A stretch of DNA of 6,019 bases from JAKEGN01 sp964465665 (GCA_964465665.1 CAYXKM010000212.1:1-6019), one strand, 5' to 3'; shown: positions 1 through 6,019, counted from the first letter of the stretch. The notes: generated by a model not told the origin, from the letters alone. Program-made: numbers and translations.

Positions 1-2
1 CC

Positions 3-3000
3 ACAAGCGCACCGCTCACCATCCAGAACGCCGCGCCCGTTATTAGTGCCCAGGTACCGCTGACGACTCCGGAGGATACGGCGCTGACAATAGTGATCGC
101 GAATCTGACCGTGTCGGATCCGGACAACGATGCGGCAGATCTGTCGTTGACGGTACAGGACGGGGCCAACTATACGCGAGCCGGCAACACAATCACGCCA
201 GACCTGAATTTCAACGGGCAGCTCACGGTGCCGGTTACGGTTAGTGACGGTTCCGCGAGCAGCGCTGTTTTCAACGTTGCCGTGACGGTTTCGGCCGTGA
301 ATGACACGCCGACGGCCAATGACGACACCTTCGACGTTTCCGAGGGCGGCAGCACAGCGTCTGGGCTGAACGTGCTGGCAAATGACACCGACCCCGACGC
401 GACGCCGCCTGTGCTGACAGCGCAATTGATTTCCGGCCCGGCGCTCGATCCCGGGTTCCAGCTCAACGCCAACGGCACTTTCAGTTACACGCACGACGAC
501 AGCGAAACGCTGACCGACAGCTTCACCTACCGTGCCTGTGACAATGGAACGCCCTCATTGTGCAGTTCCGCCGCGACCGTCACGATCAACGTAGACAGCG
601 TCAACGACAAACCGGTCATCGTCAGTCAGGTTCCGCTGTCGATTGAAGAGGATCAGACTTTACTGATCACGTTGAACGATATTACCGTGACCGACGCCGA
701 CAGCGATCCCGCAACATTCGTCCTGACCGTTCAGGACGGCGCGAACTACACCAGAAACGGCAACGCGATCACGCCAACCAGCAATTTTACCGGTGACCTC
801 ACGGTACCGGTCACGGTGAGTGACGGGGAGAGCGATAGTGATCCGTTTCCATTGACGGTGACCGTCATCGGCGTCAACGATGCGCCGGTTATCACTGGCC
901 AGCTGCCGCTGAGCACCGCGGAGGACTCGTCGATCGAAGTTACGCTGGCCAGCCTGATCGTTGCAGATCCGGACAGCGTTTTTCCGGACCAGTTCCTGCT
1001 GACACTGCAACCCGGCAGCAATTATAGCCTTAGCGGCAACGTCGTTTCGCCAGACCTGAACTTCACCGGCGTATTGAGCGTGCCGACCGTGGTCAACGAC
1101 GGCCAATTCGATAGCCCGGTCTTCATGCTGCAAATCAGCATTGCGGCTGAAAACGATGTGCCGTCGTTACTGACCGAAATTCCGAGTCAGCAAGCCGTCG
1201 AAAATTCGCTTTTCCAGCTGGACGTTTCGACGTTTTTCGTCGATGTCGACGGAGATTCGCTCAGCTTCGACGTCACCGGATTGCCGCCGAGCGGTGCGAT
1301 TACATTCAATTCACAAACGGGCGTCATTTCCGGCACGCCGGGCTTCGACGATACCAGGGATAACGAGCCGTACCTGGTAACGGTACTGGTCTCGGATCCG
1401 TCTGGCGAGACCGTGTCCGATGTTTTCGCGCTTACGATCTCGGCGTTGGACCGGGCCAATGTCGGGCTCGAGATACAGGTCGCACCGGATCCCGCCATGC
1501 CGAATGACCAGCAGCTTTGGTCGTTTATCGTGCGCAACGCCGGGCCGGCACCGGCCTTCGGATTGGCGCTGTCCGGCAACTTCATTGGCAGCAATCTCGC
1601 TGTGGCGATTCCTGGAGGCACTTTCGGCTGTACGCTGCAAGCGCCGGTTGCCGGGTCGACAGCACTCGACTGCTCGCTGACGAACCTCGCGGTCGGCGCA
1701 ACACAGACCATAGTCCTCAGCGCGACTACTTCCGTACCCGGCGACGTATCGGTAATTGCATCAGCGGTGGCTACCGGTCCGTTGCCGATCGATCCGAACA
1801 CCGCCGACAACTCCCTGCAGCGAACCTTGGCGGTAGCCAGTGAATTCAGTAATGGCACGGTCCAGACCATGGGAAACAGCGGTGCGGTCTCGCTTGCAGT
1901 GGGCGATGTCAATGGTGATGGCATCGACGATCTTGCTGTCGGCACTATCGCGGGTCGCTCGATCGAAATCTACATCGGCAGCGGCAATCGCACATTCCTG
2001 GCCGGCCCGTTGCTGGTTCCGGACACGTCACGCAATGCCGGTATTGCGCTTGTGGACGTCACTGACGATGGGGTACTCGACCTGATTGTTGCGAACGGCC
2101 TCGGCGCAAACGACGCGGTTTACGAGAACAACGGATCCGGCCAGTTTTCCCTGCTCACCAGTCTTGATGCGACGTTCGCCAACGACCTGGCGGTCGCCGA
2201 CATCAACTTCGATGGCAATCCCGATATCGTGATTGCGACCGATCAAGGCAATCCCGTGTACATCGGTAACGGTGCCGGCGGATTCTCGTTACTCACGACG
2301 TTGGGCGCAGCCAATTCTCAAGCCGTCGCTGCCGCGGATTTGAACGGCGACACGCGACCGGATCTGGTTTTCGCCAATATCGGCGGGCCCAGCGAGATCT
2401 GGTTCAACAACAATGGCACCGGATTCGTCAACTCGGTAAGCCCCAGTGCGCCGGGTTCACAAAAGGCTTCGGCGCCGCTTGCCGTCGGCGACTCGGCAGG
2501 CGTCGTTGCGGCGGATCTCAATAACGACGGCAGCATCGATCTTGCTTTTGCCCGCGTTCCGGCATCTGCGTCGGACATTCCCGGAAATCCCGTTTTGTTG
2601 AACAATGGTTCAGGGCAGTTTTCCGTCAGCGCCGTGCTGGGAACTGCCGCTACGACCGATATTCATGCGGGTGATGTCAACGAAGACGGATTCGTGGATT
2701 TGGTCTTCATCAACGCCAACGGCGTCCACCAGGTCTGGCGCGGCAGTGGCGCGGGCTTCAGCTTGTACAGCGAACAGATTGTCGCCGACCTTGCCGTCGT
2801 AGGCATTCTGGCCGAGTTGGGTAATGACGGAGGCCTGGATCTTGCTCTGGGCGGAGCGCTGCATTCCGGTGTCGATCTTTTTCTGAATGACGGCTTCGGT
2901 AAGCTCGGCCGCGGTGACGCGGTACCACCGACGCTGGCGCTACGTGGCAGTGCCACGATGGAAGTTCCGTCCGGTACTGCATTTCAGGATCCGGGTGCAA

Positions 3001-3287
3001 CAGCGTTGGACAATATCGACGGTGACATCAGTGCGCGGGTCATTGCGACCGGCAATGTGAATACGTCCCTGGTCGGTACTTACAGCGTAACCTACAACGT
3101 CACAGACCTGGCCGGCAACAGCGCAGCTCCGGTCAGTCGCCAGGTCAACGTAACGCCGGCAGCCGGGACGGGTGGCGGGGGAGGCGGTGTTATAGTGCCT
3201 TACATGTTGCTGCTGATGACCGTGTTCATCGGTCTGCGCCGGCGCAAAATGAACGAACAGCTGGTTAAACCAATGGTGATTCGATAA
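3..3287 (+). CDS. Giant secreted cadherin-like/FG-GAP repeat surface protein with C-terminal sorting tail (5' partial)
   Basis: The frame is open from base 3, and the residues before the GTG at 93 (NAAPVISAQVPLTTPEDTA) are the start of the same repeat seen downstream. That GTG is therefore internal and the true start lies outside the window. Visible domains in order: cadherin-like A (about 27-305), VCBS/Big_9-like B (300-608, with a Cys pair at about 537/561 that could form a disulfide), A (603-881), A (876-1157), a putative-Ig/CADG-type domain with the TGVISGTP turn (1152-1448), a DUF11/CARDB-like sandwich with two Cys (1449-1840), seven FG-GAP/VCBS repeats (about 1855-2905), a DUF5011-like Ig domain (about 2919-3155) and a Gly-rich tail with a membrane segment (3171-3248). 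Such proteins are exported, bind calcium, and often serve in adhesion or as substrate-binding scaffolds. No catalytic domain is visible in this part; one could lie upstream. The exact function is unknown. It is translationally linked to the following barrel gene. Confidence 0.93.
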   Translation, partial: TSAPLTIQNAAPVISAQVPLTTPEDTALTIVIANLTVSDPDNDAADLSLTVQDGANYTRAGNTITPDLNFNGQLTVPVTVSDGSASSAVFNVAVTVSAVNDTPTANDDTFDVSEGGSTASGLNVLANDTDPDATPPVLTAQLISGPALDPGFQLNANGTFSYTHDDSETLTDSFTYRACDNGTPSLCSSAATVTINVDSVNDKPVIVSQVPLSIEEDQTLLITLNDITVTDADSDPATFVLTVQDGANYTRNGNAITPTSNFTGDLTVPVTVSDGESDSDPFPLTVTVIGVNDAPVITGQLPLSTAEDSSIEVTLASLIVADPDSVFPDQFLLTLQPGSNYSLSGNVVSPDLNFTGVLSVPTVVNDGQFDSPVFMLQISIAAENDVPSLLTEIPSQQAVENSLFQLDVSTFFVDVDGDSLSFDVTGLPPSGAITFNSQTGVISGTPGFDDTRDNEPYLVTVLVSDPSGETVSDVFALTISALDRANVGLEIQVAPDPAMPNDQQLWSFIVRNAGPAPAFGLALSGNFIGSNLAVAIPGGTFGCTLQAPVAGSTALDCSLTNLAVGATQTIVLSATTSVPGDVSVIASAVATGPLPIDPNTADNSLQRTLAVASEFSNGTVQTMGNSGAVSLAVGDVNGDGIDDLAVGTIAGRSIEIYIGSGNRTFLAGPLLVPDTSRNAGIALVDVTDDGVLDLIVANGLGANDAVYENNGSGQFSLLTSLDATFANDLAVADINFDGNPDIVIATDQGNPVYIGNGAGGFSLLTTLGAANSQAVAAADLNGDTRPDLVFANIGGPSEIWFNNNGTGFVNSVSPSAPGSQKASAPLAVGDSAGVVAADLNNDGSIDLAFARVPASASDIPGNPVLLNNGSGQFSVSAVLGTAATTDIHAGDVNEDGFVDLVFINANGVHQVWRGSGAGFSLYSEQIVADLAVVGILAELGNDGGLDLALGGALHSGVDLFLNDGFGKLGRGDAVPPTLALRGSATMEVPSGTAFQDPGATALDNIDGDISARVIATGNVNTSLVGTYSVTYNVTDLAGNSAAPVSRQVNVTPAAGTGGGGGGVIVPYMLLLMTVFIGLRRRKMNEQLVKPMVIR
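27..1157 (+). repeat. Tandem cadherin-like domains, order A-B-A-A
   Basis: Four domains of about 90-100 residues are joined by the recurrent linker ND(x)P, at bases 300, 603, 876 and 1152. The three A copies share the pattern VPLS..ED near the start, LTVQDGANYTR.GN.ITP in the middle and NF.G.LTVPVTVSDG near the end. A1 and A2 keep LTVQDGANYT identically, and A3 is more diverged (LTLQPGSNYSLSGN). The B copy between A1 and A2 is a different subtype (NDDTFDVSEGGS, GLNVLANDTDPD, GTFSYTHDDSE). Acidic D.D and VND motifs at the junctions are typical calcium-binding linkers of this superfamily. The similarity is visible at base level as well, which points to duplication within the gene. Confidence 0.85.
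1855..2905 (+). repeat. Seven FG-GAP/VCBS repeats, probable seven-bladed beta-propeller
   Basis: Seven copies of a D.N.DG..DL-type calcium-loop motif are spaced by roughly 45-60 residues. They begin near bases 1905 (DVNGDGIDDLAVG), 2054 (DVTDDGVLDLIVA), 2198 (DINFDGNPDIVIA), 2337 (DLNGDTRPDLVFA), 2514 (DLNNDGSIDLAFA), 2673 (DVNEDGFVDLVFI) and about 2814 (ELGNDGGLDLALG). Seven is the number expected for one closed integrin-alpha-like propeller. Most repeats are followed by a strand with NNGSGQF or NGAGGF, the FG-GAP half of the motif. The last copy has lost the first Asp (Glu instead) and is weakly conserved. The likely role is a calcium-stabilised extracellular binding surface; its ligand cannot be deduced. 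Confidence 0.85.
3171..3248 (+). other. C-terminal sorting signal, GlyGly-CTERM-like (within the giant gene)
   Basis: Six consecutive Gly codons (3171-3188) are followed by a 16-residue hydrophobic stretch, VIVPYMLLLMTVFIGL (3189-3236), and a basic cluster, RRRK (3237-3248). This tripartite layout matches the GlyGly-CTERM class of sorting tails, which in Gammaproteobacteria are linked to rhombosortase, an intramembrane rhomboid-family protease, and often to type II secretion substrates. Unlike most such tails, which end at or just after the Arg cluster, this one runs on for a further 12 residues (MNEQLVKPMVIR). A simple membrane anchor is the alternative reading. No rhombosortase gene is in the window. 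Confidence 0.7.
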
Positions 3288-3289
3288 TG
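3275..3289 (+). promoter_or_regulatory. Overlapping stop/start (TAATG) with preceding GGTGA ribosome site
   Basis: The stop TAA of the giant gene (3285-3287) and the ATG of the barrel gene (3287-3289) share one base. A weak Shine-Dalgarno-like GGTGA lies at 3275-3279, seven bases before the ATG. There is no room for a separate promoter or terminator between the genes. This fits termination-reinitiation coupling, which would tie barrel synthesis to translation of the upstream surface protein. Confidence 0.7.
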
Positions 3290-3991
3290 AAAGCAATTCT
3301 CAGATGGGTCGGAGCAGCGATATTGTTTCTTTCTCTCTCAGCACCGGTCGCAGCCCAGGAAATCCGGTACTCGTGGTTCGAGATCGCGTATATGGCGCAG
3401 GATGTCAGCAGGGACGGAACGATGACCGACATAGTGCTTGGACAAACCGTTTCTGTTGCGACGACCGATGGCGACGGTATTCGGTTTCGCGGTTCCATAG
3501 GTACCTGGAAAAATCTCTACGCGTTTGTCGATTACAGCGCGACTGAAATTGACGTCGATGCGCTGGTATCCAATTCTCAGGGCGACTTTTCGGCTTCCGA
3601 TCTGTTTGATTTCACATCGACCCGCGCAGGCGCGGGCCTGCGTATTCCCCTGGGCGATCGAGTCGACCTGTACGGCGAAGCGACCTTCGACAGAACCGAT
3701 CTCGACTTCGGCAGCTTTGCCGGTGAAAGTTTCGACACACGGGATAGTGCACCCGGAGGGGCGCTTGGCGCGCGCATCGCTGTCGGTGATCGTTTGACTC
3801 TGCGAGCTTATGGTCGTTATTCCGCCGTTGGCGATGTCGACCTGAGCACGGGCCAGTTTGATAACGATACGTTGTTCGGCGCCGGGTTCGGCATAACGCT
3901 GATTCGCGGCTTGTCTGTTTCCGGCGACTACGAATCCGGAGAATTCAGCAATTGGTCCATCGGCTTTCGACTGGACCTTGACGAAGACTGA
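3287..3991 (+). CDS. Outer-membrane beta-barrel protein (Ax21/OmpA-barrel-like)
   Basis: The product is 234 residues. It starts with a clear Sec signal peptide: basic MKAILRW, hydrophobic core, and an APVAAQ-E cleavage site near residues 23-24. The mature part is a run of alternating polar/hydrophobic strands separated by acidic or Gly-rich turns, for example RYSWFEIAYMAQDV, GIRFRGSIG, LYAFVDYSATEID, TRAGAGLRIPLG, VDLYGEATFDRTDLDF, LTLRAYGRYSAVGDV and NWSIGFRLDL. This suggests about 8-10 transmembrane strands. The DGDG loop before strand 2, the LYAFVDYS strand and the layout resemble the Ax21-type small barrel family as I recall it, without a search. The protein ends IGFRLDLDED, so the usual terminal aromatic is replaced by an acidic extension after the last strand. 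Its coupling to the giant repeat protein suggests a shared surface role such as anchoring or assembly; that is inference. Confidence 0.8.
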   Translation: MKAILRWVGAAILFLSLSAPVAAQEIRYSWFEIAYMAQDVSRDGTMTDIVLGQTVSVATTDGDGIRFRGSIGTWKNLYAFVDYSATEIDVDALVSNSQGDFSASDLFDFTSTRAGAGLRIPLGDRVDLYGEATFDRTDLDFGSFAGESFDTRDSAPGGALGARIAVGDRLTLRAYGRYSAVGDVDLSTGQFDNDTLFGAGFGITLIRGLSVSGDYESGEFSNWSIGFRLDLDED

Positions 3992-4137
3992 AACGGACCG
4001 CCAAACTCGGGCCCCCCGTCGAAACCACCGCAGTCGTCTCGTAGTCAGTCTCATACCGAAAGAAACGCTGACTCAAAGGGCCCAGCACCAGTCGACTCCT
4101 GATTCCGGCAGATTCGGCGGAGCCGCAAAATACCGCA

Positions 4138-5220
4138 ATGGCAAAAGCTAAAGTGACAAACTCCATTCTCGTGACGGGTTGCGCGGGCTTTATCGGCAGT
4201 AATTTCGTCCTCAATTGGCTTGCAAATCGCGCTGGTCTGGTCGTTAACCTGGACAAGCTGACCTACGCGGGCAATCTTTCCAATTTGCGTGCAGTACAGG
4301 ACGATGCGCGCCATGTTTTCGTGCACGGCGATATCGGTGACCGGACTCTGGTCGGACGCCTGCTTGCTATGTACCAGCCTTGGGCGGTCTTGAATTTCGC
4401 TGCCGAGTCGCACGTGGATCGGTCCATTCACGGCCCAGGAGAATTCATACAGACCAACGTAGTCGGCACTTTCAATCTTCTGGAGTCCGTGCGCGAATAC
4501 TGGATTTCTCTGAATGCAGAATCCAGGAATGCATTCAGGTTTCTGCAGGTGTCCACCGACGAAGTATACGGGACGATGGCGCCGTCGGACCCACACTTCG
4601 CTGAAAGCAATGCCTACAAACCGAATTCGCCGTACTCGGCGAGCAAGGCAGCGTCGGATCATCTGGTGCGTTCGTGGCACCACACCTATGGTTTACCCGC
4701 TGTAACGACCATTTGCAGCAACAATTACGGCCCGTTCCAATTTCCGGAGAAGCTTATCCCGCTGGTTATTCTGAACGCGCTTGCCGGCAAGTCACTGCCT
4801 GTATACGGCGACGGGCAACAGGTAAGAGACTGGCTGTTCGTGAACGATCATTGCGATGCAGTTATTCGTGTGCTGCACGAGGCAACTCCAGGTGAAACCT
4901 ACAATATCGGCGGGTGGAACGAGATGGCCAACCTGGATGTGATCAACACGATTTGCTGCATTCTGGACGAAATCAGGCCAAAAAAAGGCGGTACTCGCTA
5001 TTCGGAACAAATCGAATTCGTGACTGATCGACCCGGACACGACAGGCGATACGCAATCGACGCAAGCAAGATCGAGCGCGAACTCGGCTGGCGGCCGCAG
5101 GAGACTTTTGAAACCGGAATTCGCAAGACAGTCGATTGGTACCTCGCGAACGAAGAATGGACGGCTGGCGTCCAAAGCGGATGTTACCGCCAGTGGTTGT
5201 CCAAACAGTATGGCAAGTGA
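4138..5220 (+). CDS. rmlB: dTDP-glucose 4,6-dehydratase
   Basis: The cytoplasmic enzyme converts dTDP-D-glucose to dTDP-4-keto-6-deoxy-D-glucose with bound NAD+. This is the second step toward dTDP-rhamnose and related deoxysugars. At 360 residues it is full length for RmlB. It is an extended SDR: Rossmann motif TGCAGFIGS at residues 13-21 (Cys15 where Gly is usual), the D39-K-L-T-Y-A-G-N segment that follows beta-2, AAESHVDRSI at 88-97, catalytic T140-D141-E142, Y166-x3-K170, and the substrate-loop sequence SNNYGPFQFPEKLIPL. The C-terminus (WYLANEEW...YRQWL) is normal. ATG 4138 places the Rossmann motif at the usual distance. The ribosome site is poor: GGCGGAG lies about 15 bases upstream. 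A GTG at 4153 is possible but has no better site. rmlA, rmlC and rmlD are not adjacent here; a ugd relic and manC follow. Confidence 0.97.
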   Translation: MAKAKVTNSILVTGCAGFIGSNFVLNWLANRAGLVVNLDKLTYAGNLSNLRAVQDDARHVFVHGDIGDRTLVGRLLAMYQPWAVLNFAAESHVDRSIHGPGEFIQTNVVGTFNLLESVREYWISLNAESRNAFRFLQVSTDEVYGTMAPSDPHFAESNAYKPNSPYSASKAASDHLVRSWHHTYGLPAVTTICSNNYGPFQFPEKLIPLVILNALAGKSLPVYGDGQQVRDWLFVNDHCDAVIRVLHEATPGETYNIGGWNEMANLDVINTICCILDEIRPKKGGTRYSEQIEFVTDRPGHDRRYAIDASKIERELGWRPQETFETGIRKTVDWYLANEEWTAGVQSGCYRQWLSKQYGK

Positions 5221-5229
5221 TGCAGTGAA

Positions 5230-5251
5230 GTGGCCTACTGAATCCGGCCAC
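5230..5251. terminator. Short perfect inverted repeat after rmlB, possible weak terminator
   Basis: GTGGCC (5230-5235) and GGCCAC (5246-5251) form a perfect 6-bp, GC-rich stem around a 10-base loop, starting nine bases after the rmlB stop. The following bases (GCTTGTTTG) are only mildly T-rich, so intrinsic termination would be inefficient. It also sits exactly at the left edge of the ugd relic, so it may instead mark the junction of the event that removed the rest of that gene. Confidence 0.3.
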
Positions 5252-5454
5252 GCTTGTTTGACCAAGCGCTGGACGGGGCAGGCGTACTGACCATAGTTAC
5301 CGAGTGGCCTGAGTTCAGGAGTCCAGACTTTGCCCTTATAAAACAAAAGCTTAAGCGCAAAATTACCTTCGTCGGGCGAATCCTGTACGATCCGGCGGCG
5401 CTGCGGACGCTGGGTCTTTCCTACCGGGCTATTGGGCGTCGGAACAAAATTTGA
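5242..5454 (+). pseudogene. ugd: Relic of UDP-glucose 6-dehydrogenase (C-terminal end only)
   Basis: The frame reads about 70 residues bounded by a TGA at 5239 and the stop at 5452-5454. Its sequence follows the C-terminal, UDP-binding domain end of bacterial UDP-glucose 6-dehydrogenase: QALDGAG.L.IVTEWPEFRSPDF, then the I..L region, then GRILYDPAALRTLGL.Y.AIGR. Intact Ugd is usually about 430-470 residues, so roughly 85% is missing, including the Rossmann domain and the catalytic Cys. Conserved positions are altered: the family motif DGRN reads VGRI (GTC and ATC codons, each one A-to-T change from GAC and AAC), and the usual GAD reads GAG. A TTG at 5254 could formally start a 66-residue protein, but no ribosome site precedes it. 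Intact Ugd makes UDP-glucuronate for capsule or exopolysaccharide, which fits the neighbouring sugar genes. I judge this a dead remnant. Confidence 0.8.
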
Positions 5455-5479
5455 CACAAGTCTCACTCCGGGAGATGAA
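5451..5479 (+). promoter_or_regulatory. Candidate sigma-70 promoter upstream of manC
   Basis: A perfect -35 hexamer TTGACA lies at 5451-5456, overlapping the stop of the ugd relic. At a 17-base spacer the -10 position reads GATGAA (5474-5479), matching only three of six consensus bases. A second weak candidate is an extended -10, TGGGATAAA at 5501-5509, with no good -35. Either would give manC its own start of transcription with a leader of roughly 40-70 bases. This is suggestive only. Confidence 0.3.
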
Positions 5480-5551
5480 CCGGTCCACAGAAGAGCCTAA
5501 TGGGATAAAGTAGAGTGGCAACTTCCTGATATTTCTACCTTTGAGAGACTA
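5455..5551 (+). other. Leader region of manC, no gene seen
   Basis: These 97 bases between the ugd relic and manC hold the promoter candidates and a purine-rich weak ribosome site, GAGAGA at 5543-5548, three bases before the manC ATG. I see no further coding similarity, terminator with a T-run, or riboswitch-like fold. Together with the relic they fill the 331-base gap between rmlB and manC. Confidence 0.5.
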
Positions 5552-6019
5552 ATGCCGTTAATTCAGCCCGTGATTCTGTCCGGTGGCTCCGGGACCCGAT
5601 TGTGGCCAGCATCCCGTGCCATGTACCCAAAGCAGCTGCTACCCCTGGTCGGCGACCGGACAATGCTCCAGGAAACGGCACTCAGGCTTCGTGGCAAGAA
5701 GAACGTAGCAGAGCGCACCATGGTCATTTGCAACGAAGCGCATCGATTCCTGGTGGCCGAGCAACTTCGCAGTATCGATGTGCCCGCAACGATTGTGCTG
5801 GAGCCCGAAGGGCGCAATACGGCACCGGCCATAGCGTTGGCGGCGATCCTGGCAAGCCGCGGCGGAAATGCCAAAGGCGACTCTCCGCTCCTTCTGATTA
5901 TGCCGGCCGATCACGTCATCAAGGATCCCGCGGCATTCATTGCGTCGATAGAGGCCGGAGAGACAGCGGCTCGCGACGGAAAACTGGTGACCTTCGGTGT
6001 TGTTCCAACCGAGCCAAAC
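5552..6019 (+). CDS. manC: Mannose-1-phosphate guanylyltransferase, N-terminal part (3' partial)
   Basis: The enzyme joins mannose-1-phosphate and GTP to give GDP-mannose, precursor of mannose-, fucose- or mannuronate-containing polysaccharides. 156 codons are visible and the frame is open at the window end. The family (ManC/AlgA type II) is usually about 460-480 residues, often with a fused C-terminal mannose-6-phosphate isomerase cupin that would lie outside. The nucleotidyltransferase signature GGSGTRLWPASR at residues 11-22 is followed by YPKQLL (25-30). EPEGRNTAPAIALAA begins at residue 84 and PADHVIKD at 118-125, the metal/substrate region. The start ATG 5552 puts the signature at residue 11, as usual in the family. 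It lies 331 bases after rmlB with a ugd relic between, so it may have its own promoter. Isomerase fusion cannot be judged here. Confidence 0.95.
   Translation, partial: MPLIQPVILSGGSGTRLWPASRAMYPKQLLPLVGDRTMLQETALRLRGKKNVAERTMVICNEAHRFLVAEQLRSIDVPATIVLEPEGRNTAPAIALAAILASRGGNAKGDSPLLLIMPADHVIKDPAAFIASIEAGETAARDGKLVTFGVVPTEPN

Noticed and set aside
93..95. GTG as start of the giant gene
   Set aside because: The frame is open to base 3 and the upstream residues are the beginning of the same cadherin-like repeat, so this codon is an internal Val.
1187..1945. 252-residue open frame on the - strand
   Set aside because: It lies wholly inside the giant repeat gene, shows no recognisable domain, and is low in complexity (Ser/Thr/Pro/Val), typical of an antisense shadow of GC-rich coding DNA.
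3338..4054. 238-residue open frame on the - strand opposite the barrel gene
   Set aside because: The + strand has a convincing signal peptide and barrel pattern; the antisense product has no recognisable features.
4043..4073. AGTCAG/CTGACT inverted repeat between the barrel gene and rmlB as a terminator
   Set aside because: The 6-bp stem is only half GC, the loop is 19 bases and no T-run follows, so chance is a sufficient explanation.
5254..5454. 66-residue intact small gene starting at TTG
   Set aside because: It has no ribosome site and a rare start codon, and its sequence is just the tail of a much longer enzyme with altered conserved residues. It is treated as a relic.
5441..5465. GGAAC...GTCTCA as an extracytoplasmic sigma factor promoter
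   Set aside because: The spacing is shorter than the usual 15-17 bases and the -10 match is poor.
4792..5466. 224-residue open frame on the - strand across the end of rmlB and the relic
   Set aside because: It is antisense to a certain rmlB, has no family resemblance, and its extension over the gap is chance openness.
1..6019. CRISPR arrays, tRNA/rRNA genes, insertion sequences
   Set aside because: No direct-repeat/spacer pattern, cloverleaf-like segment, transposase coding or terminal inverted repeats were seen; the only repeats are protein-coding domain duplications.

Overview
The window (6,019 bases, moderately GC-rich) reads like a chromosomal segment of a marine-type gammaproteobacterium. 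The clues are a very large secreted repeat protein ending in a Gly-rich/hydrophobic/Arg-rich sorting tail, an outer-membrane barrel resembling the Ax21-type family, and nucleotide-sugar genes of surface polysaccharide synthesis. The lineage is an inference from gene style; no RNA gene or other phylogenetic marker is present. All supported genes are on the + strand.

Bases 1-3287 hold the 3' part of one giant gene that enters from the left with no start in the window. Its product is modular: cadherin-like/Tandem-95-like domains in the order A-B-A-A, a putative-Ig (CADG-type) domain, a DUF11/CARDB-like beta-sandwich, a region of seven FG-GAP/VCBS calcium-loop repeats (probably one seven-bladed propeller), a DUF5011-like Ig domain, and a C-terminal GlyGly-CTERM-like tail. 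Its stop codon shares one base with the start of the next gene (3287-3991), a signal-peptide-bearing outer-membrane beta-barrel. The pair is therefore probably co-translated and may act together at the cell surface.

After a 146-base gap comes a complete rmlB (4138-5220, dTDP-glucose 4,6-dehydratase). At the right edge is the first third of manC (5552 to the window end, mannose-1-phosphate guanylyltransferase). This is the start of a polysaccharide or glycan precursor cluster supplying dTDP-deoxyhexose and GDP-mannose derived sugars.

The 331 bases between rmlB and manC are not empty. They carry a decayed fragment (about 5242-5454) recognisable as the extreme C-terminus of a UDP-glucose 6-dehydrogenase, with substitutions in its normally conserved DGRN motif. 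This looks like the remains of a lost ugd gene inside a remodelled sugar cluster. A perfect 6-bp inverted repeat lies at its left edge and a TTGACA promoter-like hexamer overlaps its stop codon. No undescribed system is obvious. The most noteworthy points are the ugd relic, the coupled surface protein/barrel pair, and the repeat architecture of the giant protein.
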